The notes: generated by a model not told the origin, from the sequence alone. 64,000 nt of DNA from Erysipelotrichaceae bacterium (GCA_021770925.1 JAETPY010000004.1:1-64000), one strand, 5' to 3'. Shown: positions 44,458-55,160, counted from the first letter of the stretch. Numbers and translations: made by a program.

Positions 44458-45909
44458 TTAATAATAACAAACTATAGGACAATTGATCTCAATACTATCA
44501 TATAATTTTGCTGCAATATTAGTTGGAAGATTAATACAGCCATGGGAACCATTATTCATATAAATCGTTCCACCCCATTTACTTCGCCACGAAGACGAGT
44601 CATGTAATCCTATTCCCTTATTGAATGGCAGCCAGTACGATACCGGTGTTTCATATGGCCAAGTACCATCAGGTAACTTTGTTCCCCTTAAAACACGATT
44701 ACGCTCTTTATTATAAAGATAATATGCTCCTGCAGGTGTTCTTCGGTCAGGATCGTTATAAGTTCCTGAAACAATATCTGATTCTAAGATTATTTGACCA
44801 TCTTTATGGTACCACATATGCTGTGCCTTTAAATCAACTTCAACAAAGGTATTACCTAAACCGCCATTATCAGTAGAACTTTCTCTACCAGTTGTCACAG
44901 GAATTCGTACTCCAACCTTATTAGCATAAATATCTTCTAATAAACCACTAATCTCTTTTGAATTTTGTAATCGTAAGCCATAATTACCGCCACTTACTGT
45001 AATTGTCCGGTTATTAGCACCAACAAATGTTCTTGTACCGCCAACACTATTTATCTTTTTTGCTAGTGAATTAACAAAAGCTGCAGCTTTTTCTTTGAAT
45101 ACATCATCATCACGATAATAATTACCACTTTCATCAACCGAAAGCCAGGTTATTAAAGTATTTCCATCTAAAACAACATCACCAGAATTTGTTTTATATG
45201 TAATTACAGCAGAAGCGTATTGTTTAGCCGCTTCATATAATTGCTGGATCTTAGCATCATTTGTTTTTACAGACGGCTCTACATAACATTTTTGTTCTTG
45301 CAAATCAATACTTATCTTTCCTTCACTAAAGGCTAATCTTATTGCTTCTAACATTTTTTCCTGATCAACAGTCGAACCTGTGACTTCATTTATAATTGTA
45401 AATTCATTATTAACATATTCTACTTTAGCATCTTCAGGAGGTATTTGTGCTCCAGCTTGTAGATGATTTAGTGATAATACTTTATCTTTTAAAACCACTT
45501 CATCAAGTAATGCTAAATTATTAACCGTATTATTTCTTTTAGTAAAAAAAGCTTGAATCCAGCCAAATGAATTTTGTTTTTTTAAAACTTCTTTAACATC
45601 ATTGTTTTTATTATATTTAACCCCCAAATCTTTACCCGATACAAATTCTGATGTACCATCATTAAACTTTAATTCTAAAGAATAATCATCGATTGTTTTG
45701 GAAAGCTTTTCATTAACTTCATCGATAGTTAAGCCGCTTACATTTACATCATTGATATAAGTACCGTTTAAAAACTTTTTATTAAAATAAATAGTTCCTA
45801 CAAAATATACAATAATAATTCCAGCTATTAAAGCCAGAATAATAATAAACTCTTTACGAACTTTTCGCTTTTTTTTATTTAACCCTACATCACTACCCAT
45901 ACTATTCAT
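44458..45909 (-). CDS. L,D-transpeptidase (YkuD) with PG-binding repeats
   Basis: The 483-residue protein has a basic N-terminus and one membrane anchor (about 20-42), two PG-binding-4-like modules (about 60-330), and a C-terminal YkuD domain (about 355-483) with the active-site cysteine in GSHGCINLP and the HDSSSWRSKWGG block. It cross-links or attaches proteins to peptidoglycan outside the membrane and resists beta-lactams of the D,D type. Expression with bactofilin is likely from shared direction and a 170-base spacing. Confidence 0.9.
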   Translation of the reverse strand: MNSMGSDVGLNKKKRKVRKEFIIILALIAGIIIVYFVGTIYFNKKFLNGTYINDVNVSGLTIDEVNEKLSKTIDDYSLELKFNDGTSEFVSGKDLGVKYNKNNDVKEVLKKQNSFGWIQAFFTKRNNTVNNLALLDEVVLKDKVLSLNHLQAGAQIPPEDAKVEYVNNEFTIINEVTGSTVDQEKMLEAIRLAFSEGKISIDLQEQKCYVEPSVKTNDAKIQQLYEAAKQYASAVITYKTNSGDVVLDGNTLITWLSVDESGNYYRDDDVFKEKAAAFVNSLAKKINSVGGTRTFVGANNRTITVSGGNYGLRLQNSKEISGLLEDIYANKVGVRIPVTTGRESSTDNGGLGNTFVEVDLKAQHMWYHKDGQIILESDIVSGTYNDPDRRTPAGAYYLYNKERNRVLRGTKLPDGTWPYETPVSYWLPFNKGIGLHDSSSWRSKWGGTIYMNNGSHGCINLPTNIAAKLYDSIEINCPIVCYY

Positions 45910-46036
45910 AATTCCCTCTTGTCTTTTCTAAAATTTGCCAATATACCACATTTCTTTCTATATGCATTCTAGCATTTTAACTCTAATTGTCAACCAAAAC
46001 CGCCTATAAGATGGTATTTTTAAGAATTATTAATAC

Positions 46037-46636
46037 TTAGATATTTTGTTTAAGAAACAATCGTAATTTATTTATATTTCCATCATAGCAATATGCCTGA
46101 ATCTTAGCCTTTTTTGCTCCCTCTACATTTTTTAAGACATCATCAATAAAAATGCATTCATCAGCATTCAAATTAAAATTTATTAAAAAATGCTCATAAA
46201 TTTTCAAATCAGGTTTTAACATTTGATAGCGAGCCGAAATATAAAAATCATCAAAATATTTAAATGCAGGTACTTTTTGATAATAATCATTAAATTGTAA
46301 ACTACAATTAGATAACAAATACAGCTTAAAACCTTGTTGTTTTAATTCCTTTACCAAAGGAACCATTTCATCAAATGGTTCAAAATAATCATACCAGTGA
46401 TATAAAGCATATTTTAATATAGCATGATCCTGTTTATCAGTTTGTCTATAAATTTGCTCTAATGCTTCATCATTGCTGATTAACCCCTGATCCAGCATTT
46501 GCCATTGGCGACTATCAAAAAGCTCCTTTCTAATTACATCTCGTTCATGTAGATCATCACTTAACTTACTAGCAATATATTCCGGATCCCATTTTAAAAT
46601 TACATTTCCCATATCAAAAACAATATTTTTAATCAT
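46037..46636 (-). CDS. HAD-superfamily phosphatase (YihX-like)
   Basis: The 199-residue protein starts MIKNIVFDMGNVILKWDPEY, an FDxGNV HAD nucleophile motif, with LLSNCS near residue 105 and KPDLKIYEHFL and FIDDVLKNVEGAKKA near 145-165. This subclass acts on sugar phosphates such as alpha-glucose 1-phosphate; the substrate here is unknown. It overlaps the aminotransferase gene by eight bases. Confidence 0.88.
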   Translation of the reverse strand: MIKNIVFDMGNVILKWDPEYIASKLSDDLHERDVIRKELFDSRQWQMLDQGLISNDEALEQIYRQTDKQDHAILKYALYHWYDYFEPFDEMVPLVKELKQQGFKLYLLSNCSLQFNDYYQKVPAFKYFDDFYISARYQMLKPDLKIYEHFLINFNLNADECIFIDDVLKNVEGAKKAKIQAYCYDGNINKLRLFLKQNI

Positions 46637-47810
46637 TTGTTAAAGCTCCTAAAACAGCTGTTCCTTTTATGATCTGCTCATTAGTCGGCATTGAAAAATT
46701 CATTCTAAAAGACTGACAGTGTTTACTGTCATCATCATAAAAAGCATTTCCGGGAACAACTGCCACTTTATGAGCCAAAGCTTTTTGTACAAAAGTAGTC
46801 ATATCAATTCTTTCTGGTAAAGTTACCCAAATAAACATTCCTCCATCAGGAATAGTCCATTTACAATCTTTACTAAAATGTTTTTCCATTTCCCTTAACA
46901 TTAAATTACATTTTTTATCATATACTGCTTGTAATTTAGTCAAATACTGTTCCATATCAGTTTCATGTAAAAAACGCGCCATCACTTTTTGAGCCCAGGC
47001 ATTTGTATGAACATCATTTGTTTGTTTAGCGATCGTACATTTTGCCAGTAACTCATGATGACCAATCATAACAGCTACCCGCATTCCTGGAGCAATTATC
47101 TTTGAAAAACTGGCAGCATATACTACTAATCCTTCATCATCTAATGATTTTATCGAAGGAACTGCCTCATTTCTAAATCTTAGATCCCCATATGGATTAT
47201 CTTCTAAAATTAAAACTTGATATTTTTTAGCCAAAGCATAAACTGCTTTACGTTTTTCTAATGAAGTTGTAATTCCTGTTGGATTTTGAAAATTTGGAAT
47301 TAAATAAATAAACTTTGGTTTTTTAGAGCCACTTAAAACTTCTTCTAATTTGGTAATATTAATGCCATCATCTTCCATATCGATTCCAACTAATTTTGCA
47401 CCATTACTTTTAAAAGAATTTAAAGCACCCAAAAAGCTAGGATTTTCACAAACAACAAGATCACCTTCATCACATAAGCACTTAGCCATAAAATCCATGA
47501 TTTGCTGTGACCCTGAAGTCACCATCACTTCATCATAATCTTTAACAACAGTTTCATGCCGTGATAAAAACTTAACCGCCTCTTCTTTAAAATCACTATC
47601 CCCTTCAGTAATCCCATATTCTAAAATTGAATTAGGTTTACTATTAAAAATATCATCACTAATTTCTTTTAGCTTAGCAGCTGGAAAAGTCTCACTAGCA
47701 GGATTTCCTCCTCCAAAACTAATAATTTCTGGATCTTTCATCATTTTTAAGATTTCTCTAACAGCTGATGCCTTAACACCACTAATACGTTTTGAAAATT
47801 CAATTTTCAT
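46629..47810 (-). CDS. PLP-dependent aminotransferase, class I/II (aminoadipate/MocR catalytic type)
   Basis: The 394-residue protein has the PLP lysine in ASFSKIIAPGMRVAVM (about 232) and the conserved IPNFQNPTG block (about 170). Like LysN/ARO8-type enzymes it lacks an HTH, so it is an enzyme rather than a MocR regulator. It is likely to transaminate 2-aminoadipate, aromatic or branched amino acids; the donor cannot be read. The ATG pair at 47813/47810 follows AAGGGGG; the second is slightly better spaced. It overlaps the downstream HAD gene. Confidence 0.88.
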   Translation of the reverse strand: MKIEFSKRISGVKASAVREILKMMKDPEIISFGGGNPASETFPAAKLKEISDDIFNSKPNSILEYGITEGDSDFKEEAVKFLSRHETVVKDYDEVMVTSGSQQIMDFMAKCLCDEGDLVVCENPSFLGALNSFKSNGAKLVGIDMEDDGINITKLEEVLSGSKKPKFIYLIPNFQNPTGITTSLEKRKAVYALAKKYQVLILEDNPYGDLRFRNEAVPSIKSLDDEGLVVYAASFSKIIAPGMRVAVMIGHHELLAKCTIAKQTNDVHTNAWAQKVMARFLHETDMEQYLTKLQAVYDKKCNLMLREMEKHFSKDCKWTIPDGGMFIWVTLPERIDMTTFVQKALAHKVAVVPGNAFYDDDSKHCQSFRMNFSMPTNEQIIKGTAVLGALTND

Positions 47811-47908
47811 CATTTTACCCCCTTGATTTATAAGACTATTATAAACCAGATATTTAGTAATGCAAAGAATAATAGTTTGGTTTATAATGATTAAAAGGAG
47901 TGATTTAT

Positions 47909-48241
47909 ATGCAGGCATTATTTCTGGTTTTACATAAAATTGAAAAATTAGATGACTTATTAGCAGCCTTACAAAATAATGGTATAACTGGTGGAACGAT
48001 TATTGACAGTAAAGGAATGATCAACACTCTAAAAAACAGCGATAATTTTATTATCGAATCATTACGAATTATTCTCGAAGATCCTCGTGAATCCAGTAAA
48101 ACATTATTTTTCATCTTAAAAAACGAAGAAGTAGCAAATGTTAGAAAAATTATCGATGAAACCTTGGGAGGAATCAATAATCCCAATACTGGTATTATGT
48201 TTGGAATCGACTTAACTTTTGTTGACGGTTTAAGCAAATAA
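47909..48241 (+). CDS. Small PII-like protein
   Basis: The 110-residue protein (MQALFLVLHKIEKLDDLLAAL) has the beta-alpha-beta pattern of a ferredoxin-like PII fold, with strands at about 1-10, 60-75 and 95-105. It lacks the exact T-loop of GlnB, so it is a PII-like protein rather than a classical nitrogen regulator. It diverges from the aminotransferase gene across a short shared promoter region. The ATG at 47909 is seven to eight bases after AAGGAG. Confidence 0.6.
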   Translation: MQALFLVLHKIEKLDDLLAALQNNGITGGTIIDSKGMINTLKNSDNFIIESLRIILEDPRESSKTLFFILKNEEVANVRKIIDETLGGINNPNTGIMFGIDLTFVDGLSK

Positions 48242-48262
48242 TATTTATAAACCAGCTTACTT

Positions 48263-48288
48263 TGACCTATATAGTTAGGTCATTTTTT
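48263..48288 (+). terminator. Terminator of the PII-like gene
   Basis: TGACCTA and TAGGTCA arms around 6 bases are followed by TTTTTT. Confidence 0.85.
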
Positions 48289-48725
48289 GTTTTTTCCATA
48301 ATCTTTTATATTTTAAAATAATTTGATTCCATTACTTTTTATTATATATTGCTTTTTTACTGATAAAATTACGTTATCAATTTATTTAAAATCTTTAGAA
48401 AGAAAAAAGAATATTTATCTGTTCAATCAAAGTTTGATATATTATCCTGTTTCAGATAATAATCCACATAAAATCAATATCAATCTGTTAATTTCCAATA
48501 GATTATTATTCTATTTTTAGAAATTTAATTACATATCCTAAACTAATTTTAGTAATCTTCTATAACACATAAAAAATCTGCTCTCATTTTTCAACTGTTA
48601 CATTAAATATGTTTATACTTATTTTTTTGAAATCACATCCATTAATATTTTTAACAAAATTCATTCCAAACAGTTACTCATAAGCTGTATAAGCTGCCAT
48701 TACATTTTATTTTTCTTTATGATCC
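48289..48725. other. Intergenic region, no supported gene
   Basis: A rightward 65-codon frame (48323-48520) is rich in Ile, Leu, Tyr and Asn, has no ribosome site, and follows a terminator. I see nothing else. Confidence 0.4.
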
Positions 48726-48756
48726 AAAAAAGAAGAAAGATTTTCATCTTCCTTCC
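48726..48756 (-). terminator. Terminator of the GH92 gene
   Basis: On the minus strand AAGGAAGAT pairs with ATCTTTCTT (one G-T) around GAAA, and CTTTTTT follows. It lies 10 bases beyond the GH92 stop. Confidence 0.8.
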
Positions 48757-48765
48757 TGTTGTTCA

Positions 48766-51700
48766 TTAATCTTCTCTTTTTCTTTTGATAAAGGAAGCTG
48801 ATAATAATGACAGCATTCCTATTCCAATATAGAATTCAATTACGTTTTGATCTCCTGTACTAACAGATCTATTATTTGATTCTCCATTTCCCGGTTGATT
48901 TGGTTCTTCAGGTTTTGGATCTTCTGGAGTATCATCTTTGATTTTCAATCCATTGCATGCTTCTTGTAATAACTTAAAAGCTTCGTCTACTTCTTCTTGG
49001 GTTACATTTTCGTTATCAAGAACATTTTGAGCATTCTTCAATTGACTTTCCAATACTGTCCAGGTTTCTTTTGTATAATTATCCTCATCTAACCTTTTTA
49101 CTAAATCTACTAAATCTTTTAATTCATCTTTTGAAACAGTTTCTGGAATTCTTTCTAAGGCATTTATAGCATCATCTAATACTTTTATAGCTTCATCCAC
49201 TTCTTTTTGTGTTAAGGAGATCCTGCTTAAAACATTCTTTGCATTTTCCAATGCTTTTATAAATGTTTCTTTGCCTTGATCTAAGTATTGATCTAAATCA
49301 ACAGCTTCTGCTTTTTCAATTATTGCAATTAAGTGTGTTCTATCTAATACAGTTAATTGACTATGAGCTTCTACGACAGCATTATAAGCTTCTTCATATA
49401 CTGCATATTCGCTACCATCTTCAATAGCTTTTGCATTATCAATAACTTTTACTAATTTTACATAGCTGTCTTTTGTATAATCAACTTCTTTTATACTTTC
49501 CATATCAATAATTAAATCATTTAAATCGAAGATAATTTGATATTGAAGTGTTTGTAATGCATTATTGATATTTTTTATTGCAACTCTAACATCGTTTTCT
49601 GTTGCTTTTTCGTTATCTAAAACATTTCCGGCACCCAACATTGCATCTTTGAAGATATTGAATCCAATATAATGATATGTCTTTGATTGTTGTAATAAAG
49701 CTTTATTAGCATCATATAATGCTTGTAATTCTGTTTTATCTACTCCTTCATCAGCACCTAAATCACCAAATTCGATCCAATCAAGATTAGCAATATATGG
49801 ATTTGATCCTTGACTTCCTCTCATAACAACATATAAATCATGAGTTCCACTTAATTCAGTCTTGGTTGATTCCAAAATAACTTTATAAGCATTCCAGTTA
49901 TTTCCTGTTGATGGAATAGCCACTGTAAATACAGGTTGACCTTCCATATTATCAAGATAGAATTCTAACTTACCATCAGGTTTACATCTTCCAGAATTGT
50001 TGACATAACGTATACTAATATCTTTTGTATCAAACTCATCAAAATTAATTTGATTATATTTTAACCAGCAGTTTGGTGTTGTTCCACCTATGTTAACTAA
50101 ACTGTTTCCATCAGCATCAGTACTTGTTTCCGTCTTTAATCCATTACCTGACCAGTTATCTTTCGCTTCTTCAGCTTCGATATGTTTTGTAATGACTGAT
50201 TTTTCGAATTCCATATAATCAATATTAGCAATATATGGTCTGCCATTACCTGTTGTTCCTCTTAAAACAAAACATAATGTATGAGTACCACTTAATGATG
50301 TATCTAATCTTGTAGTTACAATTTGATAATCGCTCCATCCATCTGTTAATGGTAAATCAATAGTTCCTAATAATTGACCGTCCTTATTGCCTTCCCTAAT
50401 TTCAATTCTAGAATCTAAAGCACATGCATCAACACGTGTTGAATAACGTACATGAATTGTATTCGCTTTTAATTTACTAAAATCAACATTATTATATTGA
50501 ATCCAGGCATTATCATATGTTCCACCAAGATTAATAGATTCATTCTTTAAACTTCCTCCAGACCATGCATTGCTCTTTTCAGCCTCTAATTTTACTGATG
50601 TGATTTCTTCAACTTCTGTTGATTCTTTAAATTGCATATAATCAATATTACCAATAAATGGACGTGTATCTGTTGTTGAACCTTTCATAACAAAGTATAC
50701 ATCATGAATTCCATCAAGTTTTGCTAATTTGTCTTCATCAATAACTTGACTTACAATTCCAAATACTCCCCATGAAGATCCTGTTGATGGCATATTAACA
50801 GTTGTAATCAATTCACCATCAAAAGCATCTAATCTTACTTCTAGTTTCGCATCTTCAGGGCAACGTCCACTATTATTGCAATATCTCACATCAATTGATT
50901 TGATATTTAATCCTGAAAAATCAATGCTGTCATAACGGATCCAGGCCCCATCAAAAGTTCCACCAATTACATCTCCCTCATTTTTTAATACCGCATCATT
51001 TGGAGCATGGGGGTTTCTTGCATCAGTCCAAGCATCGCTCTTCTCTGCTTCAATACGTGTTAATGCATCAACACTCATTTTTAATTTTTCCATTGCACTT
51101 ATAATTTTATTGCATGCAACCGTAATTTCTTTACGAGAAAGATCTCCTTTTTCTAATAATTCTTTACCTTCTGCAATTGCAGCTTGTAAAGATTCATATG
51201 ATGAAATTGTATATTCTTCTGGTTTGATTAATTCTGCTTCAGCAATAGTTTTCATTAAGTTAGATGCAGCATCATAACTAAAATCTAACAATAATGCCGT
51301 CATACCTCCACATGCACTCTTTTCAACTTCTGCTGCTTTTGCTCCTGCAAATGCTTCATCTGTGAATGATAATTCAAATTCAACATCTGATTGATGTGCT
51401 TTTGCTTTTCCTTCAAAGCTTAAGATAACTCTCTTATCTCCTGTTTTGATGACTTTTGCCGTCAATCCTTCAGGTATATTTGTTAATTGTACTTTTCCTG
51501 TTTCTACGAAGTTTTCATTGTCTTTTCCAGCAAATGTTGAATCTCCACTTAATGTGATTATTGCTGTATCTACAATTGCTCCATCATCATTTTGGCTTTC
51601 TTTTAGTTCTGTTGTTGAATATGTTAATCTGTCATCTATAAACATCACTTTGATGTTATCTTTTGTTTTTCTGATACTTCCTGTTATTGGTATTTTTGTT

Positions 51701-54387
51701 GCTGTATCTGTTATTTCAATTGTTAAATCACCAATACTATCATTAAGTTTATGGTGTTTGGCTTTTCCATCTAACGATATTTCTACTTTGTTATCAGCCA
51801 CCTTCACTGCTGATGCCTTTAAACCTTCAGGTACATTTGTGATTTTGATCTTTCCTAAGGTTGTCAAATCTTCATTGATATCACCTGTGAATTCATTTGT
51901 TTTTAATGTGATTTCTATCTTTTGATCAAATGATCCATCATTTGATTTTGATTCCTCTAACATTGCTGTTGAGTATGCGATTTCATCGTCATCATAAATG
52001 GCTGTATTAGCTGCATCACTGCTTGATTTTGCCGGTACTCCATTTTGTGCCCATGTAGATGGTGTGCTTCCCATTTCTAATGATAAGACACCACCACGTG
52101 TGATTTCTGAATAATCTAACCATGTACGTTCAAATGTTTGCCCATTAAATGCAGCTGATTGAATATAGAAGTTATCTTCTGATACATTCTTTGCTTCTAT
52201 TGTAAATGTTTTACCATTTCCTACATCTAATGTAACCTTTTCAAAGAATGGTGATCCAATCTGGAATGTTGTATCACCTGGTGTCATTGGAAAAATTCCC
52301 ATTGCAGCAGACACAAACATCATCGCCATTGTTCCAGCATCGTCATCCATTGTTTCTAGATATCCCTTTGGACTTAATTTATACATTTTTTCTTTAACTG
52401 CTCCACTTGCATATCCTGTATTCCATGTCTCTTTTGTATAAATTTGTCTTACCCAGTATTGTGTCTTATCTGGTCTTCCTGCAAAGTTAAATAAATATGG
52501 TAAATGTAATTCAACTTCATTTGCTGCATTGTGCAGCATTGCACTTCCTTCATCTGGAGCATGTTCTCCAAACATATATTGCAATGCTTCTAATAAATAT
52601 TCTTTACCGCCCATTAAATCCATTAATCCATTGACATCATTTGAACAATACCAGCTGTATTGCCACATTGATCCTTGATATAATCCATCAGCACCTATTT
52701 TTGTAGGACTGCTCGTACTCCAATTTCCATTTTTCTTATTCCAGATCAACCCTAATTTCTTTTCACTGAATGGTGATTGAACTGCATTTGGTCTGTATAA
52801 ATTCTTGTACATGAATGAACGATTCAAGAAATATTCTGCTTCGTCTGCTTTTGCTAATGCATCAGCTATTAATGATAAAGCCCAGTCATCATATCCGTAT
52901 TCCATTGTACGGTCCATTCTTCCATCAACATATCCTAATTCTTCGACTGATTGTGTAATTACCTTATTAGCAATCTTCTTTGCTTCTTCATATGCTTCCT
53001 CTAGATTGTCTATATCTGTGAACCCTTTTGCTACTCCATCTGCCAATAATGCCACTGCATGTTCTGTTCTTACATTTGGTACTGGCTGTTTGTCATGTGA
53101 CCATGTCACTATTCCATGTTCCAATGCATCAGCAATTGATCGAACCATGTCTTTATATATATCCGGCATTACCAATCCAATCATTGGGTATTTACGATAA
53201 TCATCCCATAATGTCCATGAATCATAATGTGTGTAATCATCTGCTTCATATACATTACCGTCTGTTCCTCTGTATGTTCCACTTGTACTTGTTGCATTAA
53301 CTGGTGTCATGAACATATGATACAAGTGTGTATAAAATAATTGTTTAAGTTCTCCTGTTGGATCACTTTTTTGTGATGTTTCAATTTTGATTTTACTTAA
53401 AACATCATCCCATTGTTGATCAGCTCTTTGATACGCTGCATTAAAATCCCAATTTGAAATTTCGTTATGCATATCTATCTTTGCTTGTTCAACACTGATT
53501 GGTGAAATACTAACTTTTAATTGTAATACTTCTCCTGCTTTGACATCAAAATTCAAGATAGCCCCTAAATCATTTCCTTTTTGATTCAATTTGTTAGAAA
53601 GAATGTTACCATTCCATGTCTTAACATCTTTTGTTGGCTTGCTTGTTTCCATGTAGAAATACATTGTATATTTTCCATTTCCACCAACATTTCTTCCACT
53701 GAATCTTCCACCTAATGCTGTTGTTTTATCACTTTGTTCTAAAACATCTAAAATCGCATCACGTACATCAGTTCCATGATAAGTATAGTTTAAGTCTACC
53801 AGTACATTGACATTTCCTGCTGCCGGGAATGTATACTGATGGAATCCTGTACGCTGATCTGTTGTCAATTCGGCTTTAATCTTTCCATCAACTGTTCCTT
53901 CAATTTTATCAGTTCCTTTATTTGGGATCAGTTCTACACTGTAATAACCTGGTTTTGCACTTTCATTGTCCTTTGAATATGACATTGCACGTGTTGCAGC
54001 ATTTGGTCTGGCTGTATATTGAACATATGTAGGTGTTACCAGAACATCACCACCTGCACCTTGTCCACCTACACCTTCAATACGTGTATGTGAAAAACCT
54101 GAAATTTGTAGTTTACTATAATCATATCCAGCATGATCCAGAGTATTATGCGGATATGTATCCGGACTGAGTTTAACAAGTCCATTAGGTACTACACTAC
54201 CTGGAAATAGTTGTCCATAGTCGACATCTGTACAAACAAATGGATCAACATATTGTGTATAACTCTCTTCTGATTCAATAGCACTTACATCATTTATTGA
54301 TGAATATCCGACCAAAGATAAGCTGGATATCGCCATGCTTGAGGCAAGTATGCTTTTAAAAAATCGTTTTACACTTTTCGTATTCAT
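48766..54387 (-). CDS. Giant wall-anchored GH92 alpha-mannosidase
   Basis: The 1,873-residue protein has a signal peptide (about 1-35) and a GH92 catalytic region (about 40-785) starting YVDPFVCTDVDYGQLFPGS, with FSHTRIEGVGGQGAGGD and the DSWTLWDDYRKYPMIGLVMP block. GH92 enzymes are calcium-dependent alpha-mannosidases, many acting on host N-glycans or yeast mannan. Two repeats of about 105 residues follow (about 796-1010; NIPEGLTAKVIK and NVPEGLKASAVK), then a FIVAR-like helix pair, three CBM6-like modules (about 1112-1245, 1265-1390, 1399-1535; each begins I/L-E-A-E) and several FIVAR-type modules (about 1540-1810). The end carries VSTGD, a hydrophobic segment and KRKRED, a sortase-like anchor. 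The surface location is firm; the exact linkage cut is not. Confidence 0.93.
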   Translation of the reverse strand: MNTKSVKRFFKSILASSMAISSLSLVGYSSINDVSAIESEESYTQYVDPFVCTDVDYGQLFPGSVVPNGLVKLSPDTYPHNTLDHAGYDYSKLQISGFSHTRIEGVGGQGAGGDVLVTPTYVQYTARPNAATRAMSYSKDNESAKPGYYSVELIPNKGTDKIEGTVDGKIKAELTTDQRTGFHQYTFPAAGNVNVLVDLNYTYHGTDVRDAILDVLEQSDKTTALGGRFSGRNVGGNGKYTMYFYMETSKPTKDVKTWNGNILSNKLNQKGNDLGAILNFDVKAGEVLQLKVSISPISVEQAKIDMHNEISNWDFNAAYQRADQQWDDVLSKIKIETSQKSDPTGELKQLFYTHLYHMFMTPVNATSTSGTYRGTDGNVYEADDYTHYDSWTLWDDYRKYPMIGLVMPDIYKDMVRSIADALEHGIVTWSHDKQPVPNVRTEHAVALLADGVAKGFTDIDNLEEAYEEAKKIANKVITQSVEELGYVDGRMDRTMEYGYDDWALSLIADALAKADEAEYFLNRSFMYKNLYRPNAVQSPFSEKKLGLIWNKKNGNWSTSSPTKIGADGLYQGSMWQYSWYCSNDVNGLMDLMGGKEYLLEALQYMFGEHAPDEGSAMLHNAANEVELHLPYLFNFAGRPDKTQYWVRQIYTKETWNTGYASGAVKEKMYKLSPKGYLETMDDDAGTMAMMFVSAAMGIFPMTPGDTTFQIGSPFFEKVTLDVGNGKTFTIEAKNVSEDNFYIQSAAFNGQTFERTWLDYSEITRGGVLSLEMGSTPSTWAQNGVPAKSSSDAANTAIYDDDEIAYSTAMLEESKSNDGSFDQKIEITLKTNEFTGDINEDLTTLGKIKITNVPEGLKASAVKVADNKVEISLDGKAKHHKLNDSIGDLTIEITDTATKIPITGSIRKTKDNIKVMFIDDRLTYSTTELKESQNDDGAIVDTAIITLSGDSTFAGKDNENFVETGKVQLTNIPEGLTAKVIKTGDKRVILSFEGKAKAHQSDVEFELSFTDEAFAGAKAAEVEKSACGGMTALLLDFSYDAASNLMKTIAEAELIKPEEYTISSYESLQAAIAEGKELLEKGDLSRKEITVACNKIISAMEKLKMSVDALTRIEAEKSDAWTDARNPHAPNDAVLKNEGDVIGGTFDGAWIRYDSIDFSGLNIKSIDVRYCNNSGRCPEDAKLEVRLDAFDGELITTVNMPSTGSSWGVFGIVSQVIDEDKLAKLDGIHDVYFVMKGSTTDTRPFIGNIDYMQFKESTEVEEITSVKLEAEKSNAWSGGSLKNESINLGGTYDNAWIQYNNVDFSKLKANTIHVRYSTRVDACALDSRIEIREGNKDGQLLGTIDLPLTDGWSDYQIVTTRLDTSLSGTHTLCFVLRGTTGNGRPYIANIDYMEFEKSVITKHIEAEEAKDNWSGNGLKTETSTDADGNSLVNIGGTTPNCWLKYNQINFDEFDTKDISIRYVNNSGRCKPDGKLEFYLDNMEGQPVFTVAIPSTGNNWNAYKVILESTKTELSGTHDLYVVMRGSQGSNPYIANLDWIEFGDLGADEGVDKTELQALYDANKALLQQSKTYHYIGFNIFKDAMLGAGNVLDNEKATENDVRVAIKNINNALQTLQYQIIFDLNDLIIDMESIKEVDYTKDSYVKLVKVIDNAKAIEDGSEYAVYEEAYNAVVEAHSQLTVLDRTHLIAIIEKAEAVDLDQYLDQGKETFIKALENAKNVLSRISLTQKEVDEAIKVLDDAINALERIPETVSKDELKDLVDLVKRLDEDNYTKETWTVLESQLKNAQNVLDNENVTQEEVDEAFKLLQEACNGLKIKDDTPEDPKPEEPNQPGNGESNNRSVSTGDQNVIEFYIGIGMLSLLSASFIKRKRED

Positions 54388-54768
54388 TGCAAATTCCTCC
54401 CTTTCTCTTTCATTTGATTTAATGATATTACAATACTAAAAAAATTCGAACTTATAACTTTTGTAAAAACTTTTTACATTTTTTGTGGATAGACTGTCAA
54501 AATAATTTAGCTGAAGGTGTTTTAGAAGATAAATATTTTTATTATATCGTTAATTCTTTCGTCCATAATAAACTATCACGTCTCATATGTCTGCTGGGCA
54601 TTTGCAACAGAATATAAAAAAACTTTATGATTATAATTTTAATAGCAGTTGTTCGTAAAAGTCCTTTTTGCCTTGATTCCTCACACATTCTTTTCTTATC
54701 TTCTCATTACAAAACAAGAAAAAATAGAAATATCCAAACATTATTATGTATTAAAAAAATTTCATTGA

Positions 54769-54981
54769 ATATTCTTCTCCAGCGACAACAAAATATTTGA
54801 TTCCAACCTAAAAGACGATACAACCCCGTACTTCAGGGACTATAACATACTGGATTATATGATCAAAATTGATCCAGACTCAAATCCGGCTTATGACTTA
54901 AACTACCATCTTGATGAATTCTATAAAAAATCGTCTGTTAACAGTGTTAAAAATAGAATAGATGCAGAAATAAATCAATAA
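54769..54981 (+). pseudogene. Coding remnant, possibly the end of a transposase
   Basis: About 70 codons are open on the plus strand without a start: NLKDDTTPYFRDYNILDYM, then DPDSNPAYDLNYHLDEFYKK, ending KNRIDAEINQ and a stop. The pattern R-D-Y-N-x-x-D-Y-M ... A-Y-x-L-x-x-x-L-x-x-F-Y recalls the late part of ISL3-type transposases, but the match is weak. No inverted-repeat ends were found. Confidence 0.4.
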
Positions 54982-55124
54982 AATTATTGAAACACAGCCC
55001 AAATGAATTCCTCAATTAGAGTAGATTTAAAAACTGGATTATGTACTGTCTAAATGCTGACACTGCATATCACATGTATCTGATCAAATAATTTTAGATA
55101 AAATCTTGATCCTAACAGATCAAT

Positions 55125-55160
55125 ACGAAAAAACGGGGTGTATTTTTTACCCCGTTTTAA
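55125..55160. terminator. Bidirectional terminator in the GH92 upstream region
   Basis: AAACGGGGT and ACCCCGTTT arms (55131-55139 and 55149-55157) with A and T runs outside. It can end transcripts of the secreted-protein gene to its right on the minus strand. Confidence 0.85.

Noticed and set aside
47905-48237. Leftward 110-codon frame opposite the PII-like gene
   Set aside because: The rightward frame has AAGGAG, a terminator and a folded-protein pattern; the reverse frame has none of these.
48323-48520. 65-codon rightward frame after the PII-like gene
   Set aside because: No ribosome site, low-complexity composition, and it sits behind a terminator.
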